Shown here: positions 38,037 through 46,962 of the stretch, in pieces
Position numbering within the stretch: the stretch's first letter is position 1
How the letters are laid out: every line of letters starts with the position of its first letter
NCBI GenBank assembly: GCA_035651755.1
Contig: DASRFA010000013.1
Location: 434,001-498,000, forward strand
Reading direction: 5' to 3'
Source: DASRFA01 sp035651755
Lineage (GTDB): Bacteria > Desulfobacterota > Binatia > UBA12015
Length of the DNA: 64,000 nucleotides
Notes under the pieces: model-generated
Databases searched by the model: none
What the model was told of the DNA's origin: nothing
What the model saw: the letters and a program-made list of their open reading frames with translations, nothing else
Made by a program: the position numbers and the translations under genes

Positions 38037-39323
38037 ATGACCATCAGCGGATCGACAGCCGAAGCCCCCCTCCGTCCGGTTGCAACGCCGGCGACCGGCA
38101 TCCACCCGACCCCCGCCGCGACGCCGGCCAGCGACGCCGCGCTCTGCGACGCCGTCGCCGACCGCATCGCGCGGCCGAAGATCGCCGAGGCCGACTCGTT
38201 CGTCCTCCACGCCCCGCTCGAGCTCCTCGCGCGCTGCGCGCTGCTGCCGCTCGTCGCGCCGGGCGAGCGCGAACGCGCGCGCCGTCGCCTCGCGCGGCTG
38301 GGCGAGGCGTACGACGCCTGGGGGCCGGCAATCGACGATCCGCTGCCGCGCCCCTGGCCGACGGCAGAAGCGGCCGCGGCGGACCTCGTGCGCGCGATCG
38401 ACGCCGGCGACCTCGAGGCCGCGGACGCCGCCGCCGCATGGCTCGCCGACGCGACGACGGCCGAGGAGCTCGCGCGCGCCCTCGCCGACGACGTGCTCCC
38501 GCGGCTCGCGGCGGCCGCGCACGGCGCAATCTTCCTCTACCAGCTCCCCCGCGTCGCGGCGCGGAGCCGGTCGGCGGCGCGCGGATTGCGCGGTCTCGTG
38601 CGCGAGCTCGCGCGCGAGCGCGAGTGGCGCCTCGGATGGCAGCGCGAGCGATCGCGCGACGGTCGCGCGACCGACGACCTCGTCGAGCGCCTCCTGTGCC
38701 CGCCGTCGCCCGGCGATCCGGGAAGCAGCTTCATCATCCCGACGATGTCGCTCGTCGAGCGTAGCGGCCTCGCGCGCGAGCTCCTCGACGAGCCGACGCG
38801 CGCGATCTCCGTCCCGGAAGCGAGCCGCCGGCTCGCGCGCGTCGCTGCGTGGTCGATGCTGCAGGACGACCCGAACCACGCTCCGTACGGCTGGACGCAC
38901 TGCCTCTCGATGTCGCAGGCCGCGCTCGGGATCGCCGATCGCTCCTCCGACCCGCGCGCCGCGATCGCGATCGCGGCGACGTACGTGCTCGGCTTTCGCG
39001 CGACGCTGGGCCGGGTCGCGCTCGACCCGGGCTGGGAGCCCGAGCCGCCGACCGACGACGATCCGCTCGCGGCGCTCGACGGCTCGCCGTCGGACGCGGC
39101 GGCGGCCGTCTGGCACGCGCCGGCCGCGGCGGTCCCGGCGATCGTCGCTGGCGTCGCGACGCGCGCGGCCCTCCACCACGACGCCCACCTCGCGAAGTAC
39201 GCGGTGGCGTGCTTCGACGCCGCGCGCGCGGATCGCGCCGCCGGCCGCCTCTACCTGGCCGCGGCCGCCTTTCTCTGCGCGTGGTGGGCCGAGCAGCCCG
39301 GCGACGGGCTCCGCGACGAATGA
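38037..39323 (+). CDS. SoxR-controlled protein of unknown function
   Basis: A 428-aa Ala/Arg-rich, largely helical protein with conserved-looking blocks (FVLHAPLELLARCALLPLV, LARLGEAYDAWGPAI, NHAPYGWTHC and ALHHDAHLAKYAVACFDAAR). No family is recognised. Its promoter carries a SoxR operator, so expression should respond to redox-active compounds, and it precedes a GST on the opposite strand. The His and Cys residues could bind a metal or cofactor. Function unknown. Confidence 0.65.
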   Translation: MTISGSTAEAPLRPVATPATGIHPTPAATPASDAALCDAVADRIARPKIAEADSFVLHAPLELLARCALLPLVAPGERERARRRLARLGEAYDAWGPAIDDPLPRPWPTAEAAAADLVRAIDAGDLEAADAAAAWLADATTAEELARALADDVLPRLAAAAHGAIFLYQLPRVAARSRSAARGLRGLVRELAREREWRLGWQRERSRDGRATDDLVERLLCPPSPGDPGSSFIIPTMSLVERSGLARELLDEPTRAISVPEASRRLARVAAWSMLQDDPNHAPYGWTHCLSMSQAALGIADRSSDPRAAIAIAATYVLGFRATLGRVALDPGWEPEPPTDDDPLAALDGSPSDAAAAVWHAPAAAVPAIVAGVATRAALHHDAHLAKYAVACFDAARADRAAGRLYLAAAAFLCAWWAEQPGDGLRDE

Positions 39324-39349
39324 GCGGAGTGCGCGCTCGCGCGGCCTCG

Positions 39350-39955
39350 TCAGGACCGCTGCGCCCGGGCGAGCGCCGGTCGCGCCGTGCAGCGCGCGAG
39401 CCACGCGCTCGCGGCGGGGGCACTCGACAGGTCGAGGCGGGCGAGCGCCGCCCACGTGAGCACCGACGCGACGTTCAGGTCCGCGACCGTGAACGACTCG
39501 CCCGCGAGCCATGCGCGTCCCGCGAGCGCGCTCTCGAGCACGCCGAGCGGCTTCGCGAAGCGCCTTGCCGCGTCGTCGGCCTTCTTCGGGTCGCGCTGCG
39601 CCTCGGGCAGGAACGCGCGGTGCACGAGGCAGGTGACGACCGGCTCCTCGAGCTCGGTCATCGCCCAGATGCTCCACTGGAACGCCCGGCCCTCGTCCTC
39701 GACCGTCTTCGGCCAGAGGCCGCGGTCGTACTTGCGCGCGAGGTAGAGGTTGATCGCCAGCGACTCGAAGAGCCGAACGTCGCCGTCCTCGAGCGCCGGG
39801 ACGCGGCCGTTCGGGTTGATCGCGAGGTACTCGGGCCGGCGCGTCTCGCCGGTCACGAAATTCGTCTTGACGTTCTCGTAGGGGACGCCGAGCTCCTCGA
39901 GCATCCACAGCGAGCGCATCGCGCGAGACCTCGGCACACCGTACAGTTTGATCAT
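39350..39955 (-). CDS. Glutathione S-transferase
   Basis: A 201-aa GST: thioredoxin-like N-terminal domain (MIKLYGVPRSRAMRSLWML with the active-site Ser/Arg region, NPNGRVPALED, ESLAINLYLA) and an all-helical C-terminal domain (FTVADLNVASVL). It conjugates glutathione to electrophiles. ATG with GGAGGG upstream. Neighbour of the SoxR-controlled gene, consistent with oxidative or xenobiotic defence, but on the opposite strand. Confidence 0.88.
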   Translation of the reverse strand: MIKLYGVPRSRAMRSLWMLEELGVPYENVKTNFVTGETRRPEYLAINPNGRVPALEDGDVRLFESLAINLYLARKYDRGLWPKTVEDEGRAFQWSIWAMTELEEPVVTCLVHRAFLPEAQRDPKKADDAARRFAKPLGVLESALAGRAWLAGESFTVADLNVASVLTWAALARLDLSSAPAASAWLARCTARPALARAQRS

Positions 39956-40498
39956 GGCTCCCTCCGTCGCGAGCTGCCGTGGGCGCTCGGGCGTCGATCG
40001 GCGACGCTATCCGGGCCCTCGCGCACGGGCAAAAAGGCGCGTGGTTGCTTGGACTTCTGTGGATTGCGAGGGGCCCGAGAGCGCAGTCCGAATACGCGAC
40101 GGGCGGCTTCCGTCGGAAGCGGCGTGTTCCTCGACCTGAGCGGCGACCAGCCCACCCTCGCGCCCTTCATTCGCGCTACGACATCTGATACAGCGGGCGC
40201 TCCTTTCGGAAGGCGACCCGGCGAACGAAGGAGCTCCGCGACCGCGCGCGCTCCGCGGCGGCGATTGCAGACGAGGCAGGTGAGGCAGGTGATGGACCAC
40301 CGCGACGGCGCAACCACCCCGCTCGCGAGCGAGGCGCTCGCCGAGCCGCAAGTGCGAACCGTCGCCGCGCCGAGGATGCGTCCTTCGCATCGCGCGTCGA
40401 AGCGCCCGCAGGCGATTGCGACCCCGGCGAGCGGCGAGCGCGCCTGGCGCGACATCTGCGTGAGCGCCGGCGGCTGCCCGTCCGACGATTTCGAGTAG
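39956..40498. other. Intergenic region without a recognised gene
   Basis: About 540 bases between a GST start and a methyltransferase stop. Several open frames exist on both strands but none has a family, a ribosome binding site or coding-like codon positions. A stretch around 40176-40215 gives a basic tail ending RKERPLYQMS on the minus strand, which may belong to a dispersed repeat rather than a gene. Confidence 0.4.
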
Positions 40499-41383
40499 CT
40501 ACGGCGACGCTACCGGCGCCGGCATTCCGAGCGCGGCTCGCATCGCGAGCGCAGCGCGGGTCCGCCGGCCGTCGCGGTCGCGCACGACGAGAGGGGGCTC
40601 GAGGCGCAGAGTGCCCGGCTCGTCCGCGCACCGGCACGCGATCAGCGTGAAGAGCGGCGCCTTCCCGGCCCGCGGAACGACGTCCTGCCGGCGAGCGATC
40701 GCGAGACCGGCGCCGTCCGCGGCCGCGGCGAGCCGGCCGGGCGCGGTCTCGGACGCACACGCGACGAAGCGACCGCCGGGGGCGAGCAGGCGCGCCGCTG
40801 CGCGGCAGTAGTCCTCGATCCCGCCGTGGAGCTCGAGGCGAGCGGGCGTCCGCTGCGGCCGGGGCGACGCGGCGCCCGCGCCGGGCGCGACGTAGGGCGG
40901 CGTGCCGGTCACGAGGTCGAACGCCGCGCCCTCCGGCACGACGGCCGGGTCGCGCAGGTCGCCGGCGCGCACCTCGCACCGCCCCGCAGCACCGTTCCGG
41001 GCGAGGGAGCGCCGCGCCAGCCCGACGCTCAGCGCCTGCGCCTCGATCCCGATCCCGCGCGCCGCCGGGAAGCGCCAGGCGAGGAGCAGGAGCACCGTCC
41101 CGATCCCGCAGCCGAGGTCGGCGACGCGAGCGGGAGGTCGGCCGGTCGCGGCGATCGTCTCGATCGCGAACCACGCGGTCGCGAGGTCGTCGAGCGACCA
41201 GCGGTGACCGTCGCGCCGTTGCAGGATCTTCCAATCGCCGGCGAGGGCGCACAGGTCCTCTCCCGGGCCGGGCCAGAGCGAAGGATCGCCGGCCAGCGGC
41301 GACGGCGGCGGTCCGGGCGGCGCCCAGCCGTCGGGCCGGCGCGCCGCGCGCACGATCCCGATCGAGGCCGGAGCCGGAGACAT
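40499..41383 (-). CDS. N6-adenine tRNA methyltransferase-like protein
   Basis: A 294-aa SAM-dependent methyltransferase with GRPP...VADLGCGIGTV (motif I) and TGTPPYV (the NPPY-type catalytic motif of N6-adenine methylases), resembling the TrmN6/YfiC family that modifies A37 of tRNA-Val. ATG at 41383 used; the upstream reading extends into the divergent promoter. The extra C-terminal ~80 residues are Pro/Arg-rich. Confidence 0.75.
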   Translation of the reverse strand: MSPAPASIGIVRAARRPDGWAPPGPPPSPLAGDPSLWPGPGEDLCALAGDWKILQRRDGHRWSLDDLATAWFAIETIAATGRPPARVADLGCGIGTVLLLLAWRFPAARGIGIEAQALSVGLARRSLARNGAAGRCEVRAGDLRDPAVVPEGAAFDLVTGTPPYVAPGAGAASPRPQRTPARLELHGGIEDYCRAAARLLAPGGRFVACASETAPGRLAAAADGAGLAIARRQDVVPRAGKAPLFTLIACRCADEPGTLRLEPPLVVRDRDGRRTRAALAMRAALGMPAPVASP

Positions 41384-41474
41384 CGCGGCGAGGGTAGCGT
41401 ACGCGCCCGATTGCGTCGCGCACGCGGTCGCGCGCTTCATTGCGCCACGGCGGCGGGCGGTCGATAGTCCGCGC

Positions 41475-42944
41475 ATGACGAGCGAGCGGCCGACGACGCG
41501 CCAGAAGGCGCTCCACCTGAACCTCGACGACCGGAAGTACGGCGTCATCGCCGAGATCGGTGCGGGGCAGGAGGTCGCGCGCTGGTTCTTCGTCGCCGGC
41601 CGGGCCGCGGGAACCGTCGCGAAGACGATCTCGGCCTACGACATGGAGGTGAGCGACGGCATCTACGGCCGCGCCCACCGCTACGTGAGCCGCGAGCGCC
41701 TCGAGTCGATGCTGCGCCACGAGTTCGAGCAGCTCGTCGGCCGCCTCGACGCGAAGCGCGGCGAGCAGACGTCCTTCTTCGCGTTCGCCGACACGGTCGC
41801 GACTCGCCGAGCGGATCGGCCCGGGCCCGGGGAAGGATGGATGGGCATCCGCTTCCAGCACGCGCCGCGCGCGGAGCCGTCGGAGATCCTCGTCCACGTC
41901 AGCATGCTCGACCGCGTGCGCGTGCACGAGCAGGAGACGCTCGGGGTCGCGGGCATCAACCTCATCTACGGCGCGTTCTACCTTCACGATGACCCGCCGA
42001 CGCTCATCGCGTCGCTCCTCGACATGCTCGGCCGCGAGCGGATCGAGGTCGACGTCATCAAGTTCTGCGGCCCGGCGTTCGAAGGCGTCGACAACCGCCT
42101 GATGAGCCTCCAGCTCGTCGAGCAGGGTCTCTGCGACGCCGCCATGTTCCTCGCGAACGGCGAGGTCGTGCAGCCGTCCGAGGTGCTCTACAAGCGGCCG
42201 GTCCTGGTCGAGCGCGGCGCGTTCCGGCCGGTCACGAACTTGACGCTCGACATGCTGGAGGGCGCGCGCCAGCAGTTCGTGGCCGAGCCGGGCGTCGCGG
42301 GTCAGGATCCCGTCATCCTGCTGGAAATGACGCTCCGCGACCTCACCGAAGGCACGTCGATCGCCCACACGGACTTCCTCGCGCGCGTCGACCTGCTGCG
42401 TGCCCTCGGGCACGGCGCCCTCGTCTCGCGCTTCGCGCGCTACTTCGGCCTCGTCGAGTTCCTGTACCGCTACACCGACAAGCCGATCGGGCTCGCGGTC
42501 GGCGTGCCGGGCGTGCGCGCGATCGTCGACGAGGCGTTCTACGAGGACCTCCCCGGACGCCTCATCGAATCGTGCGGCCGCCTCTTCAAGCACAACGTCA
42601 AGATGTACGTCTATCCGTGGCGCGATCCCGAGTCGGGCCGGGTCGTGACGATCGACGACGTTCCGGTTCCCGATTCGATCCGACCCCTTCTCGCGTTCCT
42701 CCGCGGCCACGGATACGTCGAGCCGATCGGCTGCTGGCAGGACTCCTGCCTCGACGTCGACGCCGCGCAGGTGCTGGCTCGCATCCAGCGCGGCGACCCG
42801 TCGTGGGAAGACATGGTCCCGCCGGCGGTCGCGCGCGCGATCCGCGAAGAGCGGCTGTTCGGGTGCGTCCCTCCGCCCGGCGGCTCGGCGGTCGCGGCCG
42901 GCGCGCAGGCTTCGGCGCGCGCGCCCTCTCCACGCTCGGCGTGA
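41475..42944 (+). CDS. Conserved protein of unknown function
   Basis: A 489-aa protein with highly conserved-looking blocks (YGVIAEIGAGQEVARWFF, SAYDMEVSDGIYG, AGINLIYGAFYLH, FCGPAFEGVDNRLMSLQL). The family occurs widely in bacteria and carries inconsistent annotations; I assign no activity. The C-terminal 30 residues are low-complexity Ala/Ser. Its TGA stop lies in the loop of a perfect 8-bp hairpin just upstream of the YjbQ gene. Confidence 0.7.
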   Translation: MTSERPTTRQKALHLNLDDRKYGVIAEIGAGQEVARWFFVAGRAAGTVAKTISAYDMEVSDGIYGRAHRYVSRERLESMLRHEFEQLVGRLDAKRGEQTSFFAFADTVATRRADRPGPGEGWMGIRFQHAPRAEPSEILVHVSMLDRVRVHEQETLGVAGINLIYGAFYLHDDPPTLIASLLDMLGRERIEVDVIKFCGPAFEGVDNRLMSLQLVEQGLCDAAMFLANGEVVQPSEVLYKRPVLVERGAFRPVTNLTLDMLEGARQQFVAEPGVAGQDPVILLEMTLRDLTEGTSIAHTDFLARVDLLRALGHGALVSRFARYFGLVEFLYRYTDKPIGLAVGVPGVRAIVDEAFYEDLPGRLIESCGRLFKHNVKMYVYPWRDPESGRVVTIDDVPVPDSIRPLLAFLRGHGYVEPIGCWQDSCLDVDAAQVLARIQRGDPSWEDMVPPAVARAIREERLFGCVPPPGGSAVAAGAQASARAPSPRSA

Positions 42945-42952
42945 CGCCGAGC
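42934..42952. promoter_or_regulatory. Hairpin with the stop codon in its loop
   Basis: GCTCGGCG (42934-42941), TGA, CGCCGAGC (42945-42952): an 8-bp perfect stem whose 3-base loop is the stop codon of the preceding gene. No T-run follows, so it may act as an mRNA-stability or attenuation element before the YjbQ gene at 42988 rather than a terminator. Confidence 0.35.
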
Positions 42953-42987
42953 TTGCCGGCGTGCCGGTCGTGCCCTAACGACACCAC

Positions 42988-43407
42988 GTGCGGCAGGAGC
43001 TCGGCGAGCTGACCGTCGCGACCGGCGGTCGCAGCCTGGTCGAGGTGACGGACGACGTCGCGCGCTGGCTCGGCGAACGGCGCGCTCGCCGCGGGCTCGT
43101 GACCCTGCTGGTGCGGCACACCTCGGCGAGCCTCCTCATCCAGGAGAACGCCGACCCCGAGGTCCAGCGCGACCTCGAGCGCTTCTTCGCGCGCCTCGTG
43201 CGCGACGGCGACCCGCTCTTCGTCCACACCGCGGAGGGTCCGGACGACATGCCGTCGCACGTGCGGGCGGCGCTCACCCAGACGTCGCTCTCGATCCCGG
43301 TCGACGGCGGAGCGATGCGCCTCGGCACGTGGCAGGGAATCTACCTGTACGAGCACCGCCGCGCCGAGCACGACCGGCGGATCGCGCTCCACTACGTCGG
43401 CGACTGA
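42988..43407 (+). CDS. yjbQ: YjbQ/UPF0047-family protein
   Basis: A 139-aa member of the secondary thiamine-phosphate synthase (YjbQ, UPF0047) family: HTSASLLIQENADPEVQRDL, EGPDDMPSHV, LGTWQGIYLYEHR. Family proteins can weakly make thiamine phosphate; their main role is unclear. GTG start at 42988, 43 bases after the previous gene. Confidence 0.88.
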   Translation: MRQELGELTVATGGRSLVEVTDDVARWLGERRARRGLVTLLVRHTSASLLIQENADPEVQRDLERFFARLVRDGDPLFVHTAEGPDDMPSHVRAALTQTSLSIPVDGGAMRLGTWQGIYLYEHRRAEHDRRIALHYVGD

Positions 43408-43466
43408 CCTCGGCGCTCGCCAGCAGGGGTCTGGCGAGTCGACGCTCATCTCGGCACGCTGAAACC

Positions 43467-45512
43467 GTGCGGGGCGAGGTCCGGGACGACGACGCGGCCG
43501 CTCGCGACGAGATGGTCCGCACGCAGATCGCCGCGCGCGGCATCGGCGACGATGCGGTGCTGTGCGCGATGCGGGACGTCCCGCGGGACGCCTTCGTGCC
43601 GCCGGAGCTGCGCGAGTTCGCGTACCGGGACTCGCCGCTTCCGATCGGGTGCGGGCAGACGATCTCGCAGCCGTACATGGTCGCGCTGATGGCCGCGGCG
43701 CTGCAGCTTCGCGCCAGCGACCGCGTGCTCGACGTGGGCACCGGGTCGGGGTACGCGGCGGCCGTGCTCGCGCGCATCGCGCGCGAGGTCTACACGATCG
43801 AGCGCCACCCCGAGCTGGCGGCGATCGCGGAACGGACGCTGCGGGAGCTCGGGTACGAGAACGTCCACGTCCGGGTCGGCGACGGCACGCTCGGGTGGCC
43901 GGACCGTGCGCCGTACGACGCGATCGCGGTCGCGGCGGGCGGTCCGGCGGTGCCGGACGCTCTGCTCGACCAGCTCGCGCCGGGCGGCCGCCTCGTGATC
44001 CCGATCGGCGAGGGACGCGATCTGCAGGAGCTCGTTCGCGTCACGCGCCGCCCGGACGGGACGCTGGAGCGCGAGAGCCTGGGTGACGTGCGCTTCGTGC
44101 CGTTGATCGGCGTGCAGGGCTGGCAGAGCGCGGAGGAGGAGCCGCGCTGGGACGGCAGGAGCGCCCGCCCGCCGAGCCGGCCGGCGGCGCTCGCTCGCCT
44201 CGTGCGCGAGTCGGCGATCGCGTTCGACGACGTGCAGACGGCCGACGTCGACGCGCTCGTCGAGCGCGTCGGCGACGCCCGCGTCGTGTGCCTCGGAGAG
44301 GCGACGCACGGGACGTCGGAGTTCTATCGCATGCGGGCGCGCATCACGCGCGCGCTCGTCGAGCGCCGGGGCTTCGCCGCGGTCGCCGTCGAGGCCGACT
44401 GGCCGGATGCCGCGCGCATCGACCGCTGGATCCGGGGCGCGCCCGAGCCCGGCGGCGATGGCGAGCTCGACCCGCCGTTCACGCGCTTTCCGACCTGGAT
44501 GTGGCGGAACCGCGAGGTGCTCGAGCTCGTCGAGTGGCTCCGCCAGCACAATCGCCGCCCGGGAGTCGCGCCCGTCGGCTTCCACGGGCTCGATCTCTAC
44601 AGCCTGTCGACGTCGATCCGCGCGGTGCTCGACTATCTCGACCGCACCGATCCGGCGGCTGCCGCGCTCGCCCGTCGCCGCTACGCATGCTTGACGCCGT
44701 GGGAGAAAGACCCGGCGGCGTACGGCGACGCGGCCATCCGCGGCCGCTATCGGGTGTGCGAGGAGGAAACGGTCGCCATGCTGCGCGACATCCTCGTGCG
44801 CCGGCTCGAGTACGCGGAGCACGACGGCGTGAGCTTCCTCGATGCCGCCCGCAACGCGGCGCTCGTCGCGAACGCCGAGCGCTACTACCGCGCGATGTAC
44901 TACGGCGGCGACGCGAGCTGGAACCTGCGCGATCGCCACATGTTCGAGACGCTCTGTGCCGTGCTCGACTTCCACGGCGCCGATTCGAAGGTCGTCGTCT
45001 GGGAGCACAATTCCCACCTCGGCGACGCGCGCGCGACGGAGCTCGGCGCGACCGGCCAGCTGAACGTCGGACAGCTCTGCCGCGAGCGCTTCGACGAGAA
45101 GGCGTACCTGGTCGGATTCGGCACCGACCGCGGAACCGTGGCCGCCGCGCACGCCTGGGACGGCCTCATGAAGGTGATGCGGGTGCGCCCGGCGCACCGC
45201 GACAGCTACGAGCGCACCTGTCGCGACAGCGAGCGGCCGGCGTTCTTCCTGCCGCTGCGCGACCCCGTCCGCCGCGAGCTACGCGACGAGCTCCAGCCGC
45301 CGCGGCTCGAGCGCGCGATCGGCGTCGTGTATCGCCCCGAGACCGAGCTCCAGAGCCACTACTTCCACGCGTCGCTGCCCTTGCAGTTCGACGAGTGGAT
45401 CTGGATCGGCGAGACGCGCGCCGTGCATCCCCTCGGCGTCGCCGACACCCGGTCGTTACCGCCCGACCACCCCTTCGCCGTCGTCCCGCAATCTCGAGCG
45501 GCCACGGCTTGA
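43467..45512 (+). CDS. PCMT-erythromycin esterase fusion
   Basis: A 681-aa two-domain protein. Residues about 1-220 are a protein-L-isoaspartate O-methyltransferase (RGIGDDAVLCAMRDVPRDAFVPP, QPYMVALM, LDVGTGSGYAAAVLA), which repairs isoaspartyl residues. Residues about 230-681 are an erythromycin-esterase-type domain (VVCLGEATHGTSEFY, VAVEADWPDA, FHGLDLYSL, WEHNSHLGDAR). The same pairing is known elsewhere, possibly for damaged-protein handling; macrolide hydrolysis is not implied. GTG at 43467. Confidence 0.85.
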   Translation: MRGEVRDDDAAARDEMVRTQIAARGIGDDAVLCAMRDVPRDAFVPPELREFAYRDSPLPIGCGQTISQPYMVALMAAALQLRASDRVLDVGTGSGYAAAVLARIAREVYTIERHPELAAIAERTLRELGYENVHVRVGDGTLGWPDRAPYDAIAVAAGGPAVPDALLDQLAPGGRLVIPIGEGRDLQELVRVTRRPDGTLERESLGDVRFVPLIGVQGWQSAEEEPRWDGRSARPPSRPAALARLVRESAIAFDDVQTADVDALVERVGDARVVCLGEATHGTSEFYRMRARITRALVERRGFAAVAVEADWPDAARIDRWIRGAPEPGGDGELDPPFTRFPTWMWRNREVLELVEWLRQHNRRPGVAPVGFHGLDLYSLSTSIRAVLDYLDRTDPAAAALARRRYACLTPWEKDPAAYGDAAIRGRYRVCEEETVAMLRDILVRRLEYAEHDGVSFLDAARNAALVANAERYYRAMYYGGDASWNLRDRHMFETLCAVLDFHGADSKVVVWEHNSHLGDARATELGATGQLNVGQLCRERFDEKAYLVGFGTDRGTVAAAHAWDGLMKVMRVRPAHRDSYERTCRDSERPAFFLPLRDPVRRELRDELQPPRLERAIGVVYRPETELQSHYFHASLPLQFDEWIWIGETRAVHPLGVADTRSLPPDHPFAVVPQSRAATA

Positions 45513-45553
45513 CGACGTCTCCGCGCGCTTCGCGCGCGGCCGAGCGCAGCGAG

Positions 45554-45601
45554 CCGGTTCGGCTTTGCCGAACGGGGCGAGGGGAGAGATCCCCTCGTTT
45601 T
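45554..45601 (+). terminator. Tandem-hairpin intrinsic terminator (REP-like)
   Basis: A stem GTTCGGC/GCCGAAC (45557-45573) followed by a perfect stem CGAGGGGA/TCCCCTCG with GAGA loop (45578-45597) and TTTT at 45598-45601. It separates two convergent genes and should stop the rightward transcript. The same architecture recurs at about 47940-48000. Confidence 0.65.
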
Positions 45602-45608
45602 GACCAAC

Positions 45609-46280
45609 TCAGCGCTGGGGATGGAAGTCGAAGCCGAGGAGGACGTACTGCGTGTCGAGGCCGCGGTTGTCGTCGCCGAGGCCCGCGTTCGACATGTGGC
45701 GGTAGCGGTACGAGACCGACAGAGCGAAGTTGTCGTTGCAGAACAGGTCGAGGCCCGCGCCGACGACCTCGTCGAACTCGAAGGGCCCGCCGAGCTTCAG
45801 ACCGTCCTGGAGCGACGTGTACATGACGCCGACCCCGCCCTGGAAGAACGGGACGAATTGCTGTCCGACGTCGTACGCGAACTTGAACTCGATGGGATTG
45901 ATCCCGAACTCGAAGGCATCCGAGCGGGGCGTGTGGATGCCGGCCGCCCATCCCTCGAGGATGTACTTCATGTCGACGCCGTGGCGGCGGAGCGGGAGGT
46001 CGATCACGTCCGGCATCGACCAGCCGACCTGCCCGTACACCGGCATGATCTCGACCTGCCCGCGCTGCGAGGTCCCGTAGCCGAGCTTCACGCCCCACTC
46101 CTGGACCCCGTGCCGCGACGCCGGCTCCGGGTCGGCCGCGGTCACCGGCACCGCGCCCACGGACCCGGCCGACAGCACGACGGCCGCTGCGAAGGCCGCC
46201 ATCGCGACCCGGCGTTCGGCACGGCCACGCGCCCGGACCAAAGTCGCGCAGGAAGGAACGATTCGCGTCGTGTGGGGCAT
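45609..46280 (-). CDS. PagL-like lipid A 3-O-deacylase (acyloxyacyl hydrolase)
   Basis: A 223-aa outer-membrane protein. Signal peptide with cleavage near VTAADP (about 50), then eight beta-strand-like segments ending RYRHMSNAGLGDDNRGLD, the PagL motif with catalytic His and Ser, and a terminal aromatic strand. PagL removes the 3-O acyl chain from lipid A. The long N-terminal extension suggests a later start is possible. Confidence 0.75.
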   Translation of the reverse strand: MPHTTRIVPSCATLVRARGRAERRVAMAAFAAAVVLSAGSVGAVPVTAADPEPASRHGVQEWGVKLGYGTSQRGQVEIMPVYGQVGWSMPDVIDLPLRRHGVDMKYILEGWAAGIHTPRSDAFEFGINPIEFKFAYDVGQQFVPFFQGGVGVMYTSLQDGLKLGGPFEFDEVVGAGLDLFCNDNFALSVSYRYRHMSNAGLGDDNRGLDTQYVLLGFDFHPQR

Positions 46281-46397
46281 GGCGTCCCGCAGTATCCGGG
46301 GACGCTTTCCATGGCAATCGCGACGACCGCACGCCGGCGGAATCGGATCACGTCAAACTTGACATGCACCCGGTTCGCCCGATGTGATGGGCCACCG

Positions 46398-46958
46398 ATG
46401 AGCGGTCGACGCACGATGGCGAAGCGGGACGTGGAGCGGCGCGAGGCGCGGCTCGTGCCGCGGGCGAACGCGTGGCACCCCGGTCGCTTCGGACGCGGAA
46501 TCCCGACCGAGCTCGGCGAGTGGCTGGCGTTCGCGGTCCTTCCGGAGCGCGCTGCGGAGACCCCGCTCCGCGCGCTGCTCGCGAGCTACGAGACGTTCGC
46601 CGCCTGTGAAGGCTACGCCGCGATTCCCGAGCTCGCCTTCGTCCGGCACCTGGAGGCGCTCGGCATCCCGCGCCGCGGCGCGACGTTTCTCGGCGTGCGC
46701 GTCTTCACCTCGATTCCGCCGCTTCGCCTGCTGACGCGCCTCGAGATGTACGGCTTCCGCTTCCTCGTGCGCCACGGCGAGCTCGTGTGGCGCGCCCCGC
46801 AGGCGATCGCCGACCTCGAGCGCCGCGTGATCGCGCGCCACCGCGCCGATCTCGTCGCCGCGCTCGACCAGATCGAGTCGGCGAAAGCGTTCCTGCGAGG
46901 ACAGAGCGCGACCGTCCCTCCGTCGGCGGTGACCGCTCGGCCGCGGCGCGCCGCCTAG
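46398..46958 (+). CDS. wHTH plus TubC-like docking domain protein
   Basis: A 186-aa protein. The first ~130 residues resemble the C-terminal winged-helix of phage/plasmid primases (LAFVRHLEALGIPRRGATFLGVRV), and residues about 130-175 resemble a TubC N-terminal docking domain (LEMYGFRFLVRHGELVW). The combination is unusual outside mobile elements. Function unknown; possibly a captured primase tail with a new partner. Confidence 0.5.
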   Translation: MSGRRTMAKRDVERREARLVPRANAWHPGRFGRGIPTELGEWLAFAVLPERAAETPLRALLASYETFAACEGYAAIPELAFVRHLEALGIPRRGATFLGVRVFTSIPPLRLLTRLEMYGFRFLVRHGELVWRAPQAIADLERRVIARHRADLVAALDQIESAKAFLRGQSATVPPSAVTARPRRAA

Positions 46959-46962
46959 CCTG

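Noticed and set aside
39952..40455. 167-aa minus ORF in the intergenic region
   Set aside because: No family, poor codon pattern and no start signal.
43446..45197. 583-aa minus frame opposite the PCMT-esterase gene
   Set aside because: Shadow of a gene with recognisable methyltransferase and esterase motifs.
43467..45512. Macrolide resistance gene
   Set aside because: The erythromycin-esterase-type domain is fused to PCMT as in other bacteria; resistance cannot be inferred from the fold.
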